Positions 21,734 to 31,869 of a stretch of 64,000 nucleotides of DNA are shown here, piece by piece. Each line of letters opens with the position of its first letter. The first letter of the stretch is position 1. Source of the stretch: Rhinopithecus roxellana (lineage: Eukaryota > Chordata > Mammalia > Primates > Cercopithecidae); assembly GCF_007565055.1 (NCBI RefSeq), contig NC_044567.1:45063980-45127979 (forward strand), written 5' to 3'. The position numbers and the translations under genes are program-made. The notes beneath the pieces are model-generated. The model made no database searches and was not told the DNA's origin. It saw only the letters and a list, made by a program, of their open reading frames with translations.

Positions 21734-21857
21734 CATGGTGTGTTTGAAGAGAATGTATATTCTGCTCTCACTAGGTGGAGTTGCACTAGGTTGGTACCAA
21801 AGTCATTGTGGCTTTGGTCCATGAATTTAAAATCGTTATAACTAGGTTCAAACACAT

Positions 21858-24772
21858 TTTTTTTAACTTTTAATTTTTTATTTCAATAGGTTTTGGGGGA
21901 ACCAGTGGTGTTTGGTTACATGAATAAGTTATTTAGTGGTGATTTCTGAGATTTTGGTGCACCCATCACCCAAGCAGTGTACACTGTACCTAATGTGTAG
22001 TCTTTTGTCCCTCACCACCCTCCACCCTTTCACCTGAGTCCCCAGAGTCCAATGTATCATTCTTATGCCTTTGTGTCCTCCTAGCTTAGCTCCCACATAT
22101 CAGTGAGAACACACAATGTTTGGTTTTCCATTCCTGAGTTACTTCACTTAAAATAATAGTCTCCAATTCCATTCAGGTTGCTGTGAATGCCATTAATTCA
22201 TTCGTTTTTATGGCTAAGTAGTATTCCTAGTATTCCATTGTATATATATATACCACAGTTTGTTTATCCACTTGTTGACTGATGGGCATTTGAGTTGGTT
22301 CCACATTTTTGCAATTGCAAATTGTGCCGCTATAAACATGTGTGTGCAAGTTTCTTTTTCATATAATGACTTTTTTTCCTCTGGGTAGATACCCAGTAGT
22401 GGGATGGCTGGATCAAATGGTGGATCTACTTTCAGTTCTTTAAGGAATCTCCACACTGTTTTTCATAGTGGTTGTACTAGTTTACATTCCCACCAACAAT
22501 GTAAAAGTCCCCCCTTTTCACAACATCCACACCAACATCTATTACTTTTTAAATTTTTTATTATGGCCATCCTTGCAGGAATGAGGTGGTATCACATTGT
22601 GGTTTTGACTTGCACTTCCATTATAATTAGTGATGTTGAGAATTTTTCCATATGCTTGTTGGCCATTTGTGTATCTTCTTTTGAGAATTGTCTATGCATG
22701 TCCCTAGCCCACTTTTTGATGCAATTGTTCGTTTTTTTCTTGCTGATTTGTTTGAGTTCATTGTAGATTCTGAATATTAGTCCTTTGCCAGATGTATAGA
22801 TTGTGAAGATTTTCTCCCACTCTGTGAGTTGTCTGTTAACTCTGGTGATTATTCCTTTTGCTGTGCAGAAGCTTTTTAATTTAATTAAGCCCCATCTATT
22901 TATCTTTGTTTTTGTTGCATTTGCTTTTGGGTTATTGGTCATGAAGTCTTTGCCTAAGTCAATGTCTAGAAGAGTTTTTCTGATGTTATCTTCTAAAATC
23001 TTTATGGTTTCAGGTCTTAGATGTAAGCCCTTAATCCACCTCGAGTTGATTTTTGTATAAGGTGAGAGATGAGGATCCAGTTTCATTCTTCTACATGTGG
23101 CTTGCCAATTATCCCAGCACCATTTGTTGCATAAGGTGTCCTTTCCCCACTGTATATTTTTGTTTGCTTTGTCAAAGATCATTTGGCTTTTTTTCTGGGT
23201 TCTGTATTCTGTTCCATTGGTCTACGTGCCTATTTTCATACCAGTACCATGCTGTTTTGGTGACTATGGCCTTATAGTATAGTTTGAAGTCAGGTAATGT
23301 GATGCCTCCAGATTTGTTCTTTTTGCTTAGTCTTGCTTTGGTTATGTGGGCTCTTTTTTGGTTCCATATGAATATTAGGATTGTTTTTTTCTAGTTTTGT
23401 GAAGAATGATGATGGTATTTTGTTGGGAATTGCATGGAATTTGTAGATTGCTTTTGACAGTATGGTTGTTTTCACAATATTGATTCTACCCATCTATGAG
23501 CATGAGATGTTTCCATTTGTTTGTGTCATCTGTGATTTCTTTCAGCAATGTTTTGTAGTTTGCCTTGTAGAAGTCTTTCATGTCTTTCGTTAAGTATATT
23601 CCTAAGTATTTTCTTTTTTGCAACTATTGTGAAAGGGGTTGAGTTCTTTATTTGATTCTCAGCTTGGTCACTGTTGGAATATAGCAGAGCTGTATTTGTG
23701 TACAATGTGTACACGATTTGTGTATAATGATTTGTTTACATTGATTTTGTAGCCTGAAACTTTGCTGAATTCATTTACTAGTTCTAGGAGCTTTTTGATG
23801 AGTCTTTAGGGTTTTTCTAGGTATACGATCGTATCATCAGCAAACAGCAACAGTTTGACTTCCTCTTTATCAATTTGGATGTCTTTTATTTTTCTCTCCT
23901 GTCTGATTGCTCTGGCTTGGACTTCCATTACTATGTTGAATGGAAGTTGTAAAAGTGAACATTCTTGTCTTCCTCCAGTTCTCAGGAGGAATGCTTTCAA
24001 CTTTTCCTTATTTAGTGTAATGTTGACTGTGAGTTTGCCATAGATGGCTTTTATTACCTTAAGGTATGTCTCTTCTATGCTGATTTTGCTAAGGATGTCA
24101 ATCATAAAGTGGTGCTGGATTTTGTCAAACGCTTTTTCTGCATCTATTGAGATGATCATGTGATTTTTTGTTTTAAATTCTGTTTATGTGATGTATCACA
24201 TTTACTGACTTGTGGATGTTGGATCAGTCAGGGTTCTCTAGAGGGGCAGAACTAGTAAGATAGATGTATATATAAAGGGAAGTTTATTAAGGAGTATTGG
24301 CTCACACAATCATAAGGTGAGGTCCCACAATAGGTCGTCTGCAAGGTGAGGAGCAAGGAAGCCAGTTCGAGTCCCAAAACCTCAAAAGTAGGGAAACCGA
24401 CAGTGCAGCCTTCAGTCTCAGCAAAGGTCCAAGAGTCTCAAAGCTGAAGAACTTGGAGTCTGATATTAGTGGGCAGGAAGCATCCAGCACGGGAGAAAGA
24501 TGTAGGCCAGAAGACTCAATCCTTTCACATTTCTCTGCCTGCTTTTATCCTAGCTGCACTGGCATCTGATTAGATGATGCTCACCCAAATTGAGGGTAAG
24601 TCTACCTCTCCCAGTCCAATGACTCAAATGTTAATCTCCTTTGGCAACACCTTCACAGGCACACCCAGGAACAATACTTTGCATCCTTCAATCCAATCAA
24701 GTTGACACTCAATATTTATTAACCATCACAGATGTTAAACCATCCCTCCATCCCTGGTATGAAACCCACATG
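21858..24772 (-). mobile_element. L1PB-like LINE inserted in Hsmar1
   Basis: Antisense 5'-truncated L1, about 2.4 kb without its own insertion. A T-rich tail at 21858 is followed by the 3' UTR and the ORF2 C-terminus and reverse-transcriptase region. The minus frame 23806-24159 shows the LLFADDTIVYLE catalytic motif. Other ORF2 blocks are open at 22592-23182 and 23290-23714, separated by stops and frameshifts. TSD AAACACAT at 21850-21857 and 24773-24780. The 3' UTR resembles L1PB or the L1MA/PB transition rather than L1PA. Confidence 0.93.
24220..24730 (-). mobile_element. MLT2A-type ERVL solo LTR
   Basis: 511-bp LTR on the minus strand. It ends in TGGATCAGTCAGGG on the low side and CCATCACA on the high side, with CTTTGCATCCTTCAATCC and CTCAAATGTTAATCTCC inside, the pattern of MLT2A1/A2. 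A perfect 5-bp target duplication GATGT flanks it (24215-24219 and 24731-24735), as expected for ERVL. L1 sequence continues on either side, so it inserted into the L1. Confidence 0.93.
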
Positions 24773-24789
24773 AAACACATCTCTGTTAG

Positions 24790-25814
24790 TCAAAATAGGA
24801 ACCATTACAAGCAACTCGTTTTTGTCAATGAGAAATAAGCTTGTTTATTCCTGTAGCGTAAAAATCCTTGCTTCAGGATTGAAACGAACTCGTGGAAAGC
24901 ATTTTCTGCATCCTGCTGGTTGTGGAAGCCTTTTCCCTGCAAAAAGTTGTCAAGATGCTTGAAAAGGTGGTGGTCAATTGGCAAGAGGTCAGGTGAATTT
25001 GACAGATGAGGTAAAACTCTGCAGCCCAATTTTTTCAACTTTTGAAATGTTGTTCGTGTAATGAGTAGTCAGATGTTGTCATAGGGAAGAATTGGGCACT
25101 TTCTGCTGACCAGTGCTGGCTACAGGCCTTGCAGTTTTCGGTGCATCTCACCGATATGTTGAACATTCTTCTCAGATGTAATGGTTTTGCTGGTATTCAG
25201 AAAGCTGTGGTGGCTCAGACTGGCAACAGACCATCAAACGGTGACCATGACTTTTTTTGTGTGCAGGTTTGGCTTTTCGAAGTGCTTTGGAGCTTCTTCT
25301 AAGTCCAACCACTGAGCTGGTCATTGCCAGTTGTCATATAAAATCCACTTTTAATCACACATCACAATCTGACCGAGAAACGGTTCATTGTTGTTGCACA
25401 GAATAAGAGAAGATGACACTTCAAAATCATGATTTTTAAAAAAATTTTTGCTCAGCTCATGAGCTGATTGAGCTTTTTCACCTTTCCAATGTGCTTCAAA
25501 TGCCAAACGACCATAGAATGGTCAACGTTGAGTTCTTTGGCAACTTTTTGTGTAGCTGTGAGAGGATCAGCTTCGACGATTGCCCTCAACTGGTTGTTGT
25601 CGACTTCTGATGGCAAGCCACTACACTCTTCATCTTCAAGGCTCTTGTCTCCTTTGCAAAACTTCTTGATCCACCACCGCACTGCACATTTGTTAGCAGT
25701 TCCTGGGCCAAATGTATTATTGATGTTGCGAGTTGGCTCCGCTGCTTTACTACCCATTTTGAACTCAAATAAGAAAATCGCTTGAAGTTCCTTTTTGTCT
25801 AACGTCATTTCCAT
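24790..25814 (-). pseudogene. Hsmar1 transposase pseudogene
   Basis: Decayed mariner transposase of the lineage that was domesticated in SETMAR. The N-terminal helix-turn-helix DNA-binding part is open at 25452-25814 (120 codons from the initiator ATG; WWIKKFCKGDKSLEDEE is visible). The catalytic middle is broken by frameshifts and stops (25040-25450). The C-terminal part is open at 24805-25038, with the mariner signature SPDLLPIDHHLFKHL carrying the third acidic residue. The protein ends near 24790. No function is expected. Confidence 0.92.
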
Positions 25815-27317
25815 AGTCTAAAATAAGCATAAAATAAACAGAATAAACAGCAAGTAATAAGTCATTAGAAAAAAAACAAGAAATGCCCATTAAAGTGATG
25901 TATAACATAACCACATTTATTTAAAAATGTATTCCAATAGCAAACAGCAAATTCCAAAAATGCAAAAGCCACAACTACTTTTGCACTCACAAAAGTAATT
26001 CACTAAATGTGAATTTAGTGAAATTGGCTCATAGTGTTCAAAACTTCTATATCTTTATTGATTTACTTAATTTTTCTATCAGTTATTGAGAAGTGAGAAT
26101 TGAAATACCTAAGATTGTGGATTTGTCTATTTTTTCCTTGAAATTACCTCAGTTTTTGCTTCGAGTATTTTGAGACTCTTATTAGATTCATAAAATTTTA
26201 GGATTATTATGTTCTCTTGATGAATTGATCCTTTTCCCATTACAAAATCATCTTCTTAAAAAAAAAACCCTAGTAATTTGTTTTGGGTCTGAAATTTAAT
26301 ATAAACACGTAAGTTTTCATTTAATTAGTGTTAGCATGGTGTATATTTTTCCATTCTTTTATTTTAAATCTACTTGTGTATTTTATTTTTAAGTTGTGTT
26401 TTTTGTGGGCTGTGTGTAATTAGGCCATGTTTTTTATTCAGTCTGAAATGTTTTTATAATTTGGGTGTTTAGCCCATTTACATTTAATGTGATTATTATT
26501 ATGGCCAGCTTTGAACCTGTCATCTTACTATTTGTTTTCCATTTGTCCCTTTTTTTTTCTTTTTCTCCCTTCATTTGGATTAAGCAAGTATGTTTTATGA
26601 TGTTGTCTCCTTTATTGGTTTATAAATCGTCACTTTTTGTTTTGTTAATCATTGCATTAGGGTTTATAATATATATATGTTTAACCTGTCATAGTCTACT
26701 TACAAGTGATATGATACCATTTTAAGTATGGTATGGGAACCTTACGATAGCATACTTCCATTTATCCCCACACAACTTTTGTGTTCCGTTTGCATATGTT
26801 ACAAACCCTGCAGTACATTGTTATTATTTTCAATTACACAGGCATTATCTTTAAGATTTAAATGATATGAAAATGTCCTATACTTGTATATGTAGTTACT
26901 ATTTCTAGTGCTCTTTATTCTTTCATGCAGATACAGATTTTCATGTGATATCATTTTCCTTCTGTCCAGAAGACTTCTTCTAACATTTCTTAGCATATGG
27001 GTCTGTTGGTGATGAATTTTTTTTAGACTTTGATTTTGAAAGACATGTCTGTTGAGTATAGAATTCTAGTAGACAATATTTTTCAGTATTTTAAAGATAT
27101 TTCTCTATTGTCCCCTTGTTTGCATTGTTTCTGGCAAGTCTACTGACATCCTTATCTTTGTTCTGGTATAGTAACATCTTTCTCTGTAGTTGCTTTTAAG
27201 ATTCTATCTTTATCACTGATTTTTAGCAATTCAATTATGATGTACCTTGGTGTAGTGTTCTTTAGGCTTCTTGCTCTTAGGATTTATTGAGGTTCTTGGA
27301 TGTGAGTTTATAGTCTT

Positions 27318-27619
27318 TTTTTTTTTGTTTTTTTGTTTTGTTTTGTTTTGAGACAGAGTCTCGCTCTGTCACCCAGGCTGGAGTGCAGTGGCCGGATCTC
27401 AGCTCACTGCAAGCTCCGCCTCCCGGGTTTACGCCATTCTCCTGCCTCAGCCTCCAGAGTAGCTGGGACTACAGGCGGCCGCCACCTCGCCCGGCTAGTT
27501 TTTTGTATTTTTTAGTAGAGACGGGGTTTCGCCATGTTAGCCAGGATGGTCTCGATCTCCTGACCTCGCGATCCGCCCGTCTCGGCCTCCCAAAGTGCTG
27601 GGATTACAGGCCGGGCACG
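27318..27619 (-). mobile_element. AluYR-type SINE with aberrant 5' tip
   Basis: Antisense AluYR (CCGGATCTCAGC, TTTACGCC, GTCTCGGCC) in L1M. TSD GTGAGTTTATAGTCTT at 27302-27317 and 27620-27635. After GGATTACA the usual GGCTTGAGCCACCGCG is missing. The end instead reads GGCCGGGCACG, which is Alu 5' sequence in the opposite orientation. Confidence 0.93.
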
Positions 27620-28083
27620 GTGAGTTTATAGTCTTCATCAAATTTGGGCATTTTGTGACCCTTATTCCTTTAAATATTTTTTGTGTGCCCCGCCCCCCCA
27701 CCACCACCCAACTCTGCCTGTCCTTTTTCTGAAAGTTTGACTTTGGCCTTTTAGAGATTAAACCTATAATGGTTGAAGTGAAAAATACATTGGATGGGAT
27801 TAATGGCAGATTAGACATCGTAGAAGAAAAAATTACTGAACTTGAAGACATAGTAATGGAAACTATCAAAAATGAAACACGTAGAAGAAAAACACTGAAA
27901 AAAAAATGAAGATAGCATTAGTGAGCTATGGGACAATCTCAGGCGGCTTTACATACATGTAACTGGAGTCACCGGAAGAAAAAAGACAGGCAGAGTTCGG
28001 TGGTTGGGGAGGGGGCACAGAAAAAATATTTAAAGGAATAATGGTCACAAAATGCCCAAATTTGATGAAGATGATAAACTCAC
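27620..28083. repeat. Inverted repeat at L1M 5' inversion
   Basis: 27620-27730 and 27977-28083 are inverted copies, about 90% identical by eye (TTCATCAAATTTGGGCATTT on the left matches the complement of AAATGCCCAAATTTGATGAA on the right). A spacer of about 245 bp carries sense L1M ORF1 sequence. Confidence 0.85.
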
Positions 28084-28413
28084 ATAATTCATATATTGAA
28101 ACCAATGTGATTATATTGGGGATGGGGCCTTTGAGAGGTGTTTAGGCATTGAGGGTAGAGCCCCCATGATGGGATTAGTGCCCACATAAGGAGAGATGTA
28201 AGAGGGCTTGCTTCCTCTCTGTGTTCTGTATCCACCATGTGAGGACACCATGAGAATTCAGCCATGTGTGAACCAGGAAGAGGGCCTTCACCAGAACCCA
28301 ACCATGCTGGCACCCTGGTCTCAGCCTTCCAGACTTCAAAACGATAAGAAATAAATTCTCATTGTTCAAGCCACCCAGTCTATAGTATTCTGTTATAGCA
28401 GATTGAACTAAGA
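28084..28413 (+). mobile_element. MLT1A-type MaLR LTR
   Basis: Sense LTR missing its first bases. GGGGCCTTTGAGAGGTG, CCATGTGAGGACACCATGAG, AAATAAATTCTCATTG (poly(A) signal) and GCCACCCAGTCTATAGTATT end at ACTAAGACA. Confidence 0.85.
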
Positions 28414-28559
28414 CATCAGATCCCCACTCCTTGTGCTACATCCTAGAAACCTGAGTTTCTATCCACATGGATGGAATTAAAAGGGGGGAAATTCCACAAC
28501 TTACAGATATTTCAAAACTTCATGTCATACACCATAAATATGTACAAAAATAAGGTAGA

Positions 28560-29450
28560 AAAAATACTGGGGCAGACAAGAGGTAGAGATGGGGGTGAGG
28601 GATGAGCTCCAGGATATCAGGATATGGTGCTAGAGAGATGGTCAGAGCCAGATTCAAAGGCCTGTAAGGAACTTGGATTTAATTCCAGAAGCAATGAGGA
28701 GCCATCAGAAGACTTTGAGCAGAATAGGCATCATCTGTTCTGCTTAAATAGTAATCACATTGGCTAATAGGTATTGAGTGTCTATTATGAGTCAAATCCA
28801 TTTCCACATGCTATATCTGTATCATGTTCTATAATTCACACAAACCCGACCAGGAAGGTTCTGTTATCTTCATTTCACTTGCAGGGAAGAGGAGACACAG
28901 AAAGGTTAAGGGACTTGCCGTGGGTGACAGCACATCACAGGTTCAGAGCCCATGCCCCCTGCAACCACCACTCCAGCTACAGTATGGAGCTGGGGAGGGC
29001 AACACTAAAAGCAAGCAACCATCTGAGAGGAGGCATGAGGCCTGAACCAAGGCAGTGGTGCGGGAGTGGAGTAAGGGAACCATTGGAAGGAAAGACAGGA
29101 TGCAGTCACCAAGTTGTTACTTACATGCTTGAGAGAGGAAAGGATTTGAAAACAAAGGCTCTTAGAGGGTGCTGTTCACTGAAATGGGGACCATTAGGAA
29201 GGGCAGGAGAAAGTGATGATTTCATCTGGCCGTGCTGGGTTCACATTCGCAGGGTCATCTGGAAAGAGTTGTCTAGGAGGTAAACAGGTAAAGGTCTGCA
29301 GCCCAGGGGAAGGGCCCAGGTAGGATTAGCATGTCATCTATGTACAGGTGTTAGTAATTGCCATGGGATAGATTAGGCCTCTTAAGAAAAGGTGGATGAG
29401 ATGATTGGCTCTGGTTAAGGATCCAGCTGGGGAAAGGAGTCAGAATTAGG
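28560..29450 (+). repeat. Ancient mammalian repeat split by MIR
   Basis: Same unnamed family as 5310 and 51660. GGCCTGTAAGGAACTTGGAT and AGGAGCCATCAGAAGACTTT come before the MIR at 28765-28965; GATTTGAAAACAAAGGC-like sequence and GTCATCTATGTACAGG come after. The 169-codon frame 28774-29283 spans both repeats and is not a gene. Confidence 0.5.
28765..28965 (-). repeat. MIR SINE
   Basis: Antisense MIR: GTGTCTATTATGAGTCAAAT, TTCATTTCACTTGCAGGGAA, AGGTTAAGGGACTTGCC and GGTTCAGAGCCCATGCCC in order. Confidence 0.8.
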
Positions 29451-29612
29451 GCTGGAGCCTCAGGACGTCATCCCTTCTTCCTGATGCCTAATCTCAGAAA
29501 CAAACTCCTAAGAACAACCTACAACGGGCACCTTGTAACAGTCCACCATGCTCCGAGACTGGATATACACCACACCACAGAAGAAGCAGCAAAGTAAGAT
29601 GAAAAGTGTCAG

Positions 29613-29917
29613 GGCTGGGCATGGTGGCTCACACTTGTAATCCCAGTGCTTTGGGAAGCCAAGGCAGGTGGATCACCTGAGGTCAGGAGTTCGAGACCAG
29701 CCTGGCCAACAGGATGAAACCAGGTCTCTACTAAAAATACAAAAATTATCCAGGCATGATGGCGTGTGCCTGTAACCCCAGCTACTCGGGAGGCTGAGGC
29801 AGGAAGCAGGAGAATTGCTTGAACCCGGGAGGCAGAGGTTGCAGTGAGCCAAGACCACGCCATTGCACTCCAGCCTGGGTGACAAGAGAAAAACTCTATC
29901 TCAAAATAAATAATGAA

Positions 29918-29952
<35 letters not shown>

Positions 29953-29980
29953 GAAAAGAAAAGAAAGCAAAGGAAAGAAA
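29613..29980 (+). mobile_element. AluS-type SINE with AAAT tail
   Basis: Sense Alu with a long AAAT tail (29905-29953) followed by GAAAA units. Approximate TSD GAAAAGTGTCAG and GAAAAGAAGTCAG. GGAAGCAGGAG adds a small insertion in the right arm. Confidence 0.92.
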
Positions 29981-29984
29981 AGAA

Positions 29985-30225
29985 GTCAGACTTCAGAGTC
30001 AGACAGACCTGAGCATGAATCACAGCTCCATCATTTACCAGTTGTGTGACCATGAACAGATCATTTAGCTTCCCTAAGTCTTCATTTCCTTAACAACAAC
30101 AAAATGATGCAGCTGATAATGCCTACCTTGAAGACTATATGTGAGGATTAAATGAGAAAACGTATGGAAAGCACTATGTAGACACATAGTAGATATTCAG
30201 TAAGTGACCACGTAGCCATCTTTCC
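29985..30225 (+). repeat. MIR SINE
   Basis: Sense MIR: ACAGACCTGAGCATGAATC, GTTGTGTGACCATGAACAG, CTTCATTTCCTTAACAAC, GTGAGGATTAAATGAGAAAA. Confidence 0.85.
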
Positions 30226-30284
30226 TGCAGTCCCAGCCACTCTCTTCTTCAGAGGACATTTGATGTCATTCTGGCCTTGGCAGA

Positions 30285-30358
30285 ACTCCCATCTAGACTT
30301 TCTCCAGCTCCTTCATTTGTGACTCCCATCTAGACTTTCTCCAGCTCCTTCATTTGTG
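30285..30358. repeat. Exact 37-bp tandem duplication
   Basis: The unit starting ACTCCCATCTAGAC and ending CATTTGTG occurs at 30285-30321 and 30322-30358 with no mismatch. Confidence 0.97.
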
Positions 30359-30439
30359 CCGATGGGAAGCAGGAAGGCTACAAACCCCTTGGCAAAGAAG
30401 TCATCCTTACAGAATTTAGCATGTTTAGTGGGAAATGTT

Positions 30440-30661
30440 TTAATCAGACAGTTGTGAGTTCCAAAACAGACTCCAACACTTACTGGGTACTTGATCTCAA
30501 GCAAGTCATCCAACCTCTCTGAGCCTCAGTTTCCTCATCTGTAAAGGGGGTGATAACACTACCTCATAGGACTGGCCTAAGGATTGAATGAGATCCCAGA
30601 TGCAAAACACCTGCCACAGAGTCCGGCATACAGCAGGTGTCCAGTCAATGTTAGTTACTAT
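30440..30661 (+). repeat. MIR SINE
   Basis: Sense MIR: CTTGATCTCAAGCAAGTCAT, CTCTGAGCCTCAGTTTCCTC, ATCTGTAAAGGGGGTGATAA, CAATGTTAGTTACTATTAC. Confidence 0.9.
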
Positions 30662-30673
30662 TACTTTCAGCTT

Positions 30674-30966
30674 TCTTTTTTTTTTTTTTTCTCTGTCTCT
30701 CTCTATGTCGCCAGGCTGGAGTGCAGTGGTGTGATCTCGGCTCACTGCAATCTCTACCTTCCAAGTTCAAGCAATTCTCCTGCCTCAGCCTCCCGAGTAG
30801 CTGGGACTACAGGCGCGTGCCACCATGCCCAGCTAATTTTTGTTTTTTTAGTAGAGGCGGGGTTTTACCCTGTCAGCCAGGATGGTCTTGATCTCTTGAC
30901 CTCATGATCCACCTGCCTCAGACTCCCAAAGTGCTGGGATTACAGGCACGAGCCGCTGCACCCGGC
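30674..30966 (-). mobile_element. AluY/S-type SINE
   Basis: Antisense Alu with TSD TACTTTCAGCTT at 30662-30673 and 30967-30978. It inserted at the end of the preceding MIR. Confidence 0.93.
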
Positions 30967-30999
30967 TACTTTCAGCTTGCTTTCTATTCTTTCTTCACT

Positions 31000-31260
31000 G
31001 AGACAAAGTCAGGAGTTACCTCCCCCTCCTCCTAAATCTGAAAGTCCAAATCACTATAAATCTCCTTCTAATGGAATGATCACAGTCTGCCTCCTGTGAC
31101 CTTTATTTCTGAGAAAATCCTGCTTTCCCTCTAGACAGGGAGCTGCCTGGGAAGCAGAGACCCACCTCTGCCCTCCCCACAGTGCCAGGTTCAACATGAG
31201 GTTCGTAGTAAATGTGCACTGAATCGAGGGATGAATGAATGACTAAATGGATGACATTGC
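31000..31260 (+). repeat. L2 LINE 3' end
   Basis: Sense L2 pattern: CTCTAGACAGGGAGCTGCCT, CCCCACAGTGCCAGG, GGTTCGTAGTAAATGTGC, then GATGAATGAATGA. Confidence 0.75.
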
Positions 31261-31640
31261 AGTTACATCAGAAGCTGTGAGTGAGAGAAAATTAATTTGC
31301 AGATGAAATTATTACATTGTGTACCCAATCTTGCAAAACAATGAGGCACCGCTTGTAGGAGTTTTAAACACTTTTTCAGAAATTTAATTGCCAGTTAATT
31401 TTCCTGCAAAACACAATAACCTCTATGCGCTAAAGGAAATAAGACACAACTCTGAAAACCTCATTAGTCTGTGCCTGAAACCACAGTGGCTTTTTCCAAG
31501 TTAAGAACCTGAGAATGCGAGCTGCCATAATTGGCACTGTCTTTGTTCAGATGCAGGATGCCTTTACTCTGATGTCCCCACTCCTCATATCCCACTGAGA
31601 GGGCATGGCTCCCACCTGCGACTGCGGAAGTGAGGGTGGG
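31261..31640. other. Unique AT-rich block, possible conserved element
   Basis: No repeat recognised. Several TAAT-containing strings (GAAAATTAATTTGC, AATTTAATTGCC, AGTTAATTTT) lie between 31285 and 31405. This composition is common in conserved non-coding enhancers, but there is no direct evidence here. Confidence 0.3.
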
Positions 31641-31688
31641 CTGAACTGAGCCATCCTCAATCTCTTTCTCACTGTGTTCTCTTATGAT

Positions 31689-31862
31689 CAGAGCTTAGTC
31701 TGTAGAGCTCAGTCTGTGACCAGAATCAAGGCTCTCTCTGTGACCAGGAGGAAGGCTTAGTCCGTGACTGTGATCAGAGCTCAGCCTGTGACCAAAATGA
31801 GGGCTCAGTCTGTGACCACGACTACAACACGGTCTGAGGCCAGGATCCAGGCTCAGCCTCCA
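31689..31862. repeat. Degenerate 36-38 bp minisatellite
   Basis: About five copies of a unit built around GCTCAGTCTGTGACCA(GAAT), at 31692, 31727, 31757, 31782 and 31804. The minus-strand frame reads repeated GHRLS motifs because of the repeat and is not a gene. Confidence 0.85.
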
Positions 31863-31869
31863 TCCATAG

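Larger units (their letters stand above)
21786..25990 (-). mobile_element. Hsmar1 mariner transposon, interrupted
   Basis: A TcMar-Mariner element on the minus strand. The terminal repeat at 21786-21820 (CTAGGTTGGTACCAAAGTCA...) matches the inverse of 25963-25986 (GCAAAAGCCACAACTACTTT). The left 72 bp (21786-21857) continue at 24781 after a later insertion bounded by the direct repeat AAACACAT (21850-21857 and 24773-24780). The right end has lost its outermost bases. The element is otherwise near full length, about 1.28 kb without the insertion, typical for Hsmar1. Confidence 0.93.
18593..28083 (-). mobile_element. Ancient L1M, fragmented host of a nested stack
   Basis: Antisense L1M pieces in consistent order: 3' UTR and ORF2 end (18593-19250), a jump by internal deletion to the ORF2 endonuclease end (19280-19434), 21734-21785, 25991-27317, and ORF1/5' region (27620-27745). 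A further piece, 27745-28083, is in the opposite orientation. The intervening DNA is later insertions: NIPSNAP1 pseudogene, Hsmar1 and AluYR. All reading frames are destroyed. Sequence either side of each insertion continues the L1, which supports a single original copy. An alternative is two L1M copies that happened to abut. Confidence 0.75.

Noticed and set aside
22592..24159. Long minus-strand frames as a reverse-transcriptase gene
   Set aside because: They are pieces of L1 ORF2 separated by stops and frameshifts in a 5'-truncated element.
25452..25814. 120-codon frame as a domesticated transposase
   Set aside because: It covers only the Hsmar1 DNA-binding end. The catalytic part is broken and there is no SET-domain neighbour as in SETMAR.
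28774..29283. 169-codon plus-strand frame
   Set aside because: It runs through a MIR and an ancient dispersed repeat, with no domain recognised.
31689..31862. Regularly spaced repeats as a CRISPR-like array
   Set aside because: The units are degenerate, have no unique spacers and lie in a primate genome. It is a minisatellite.
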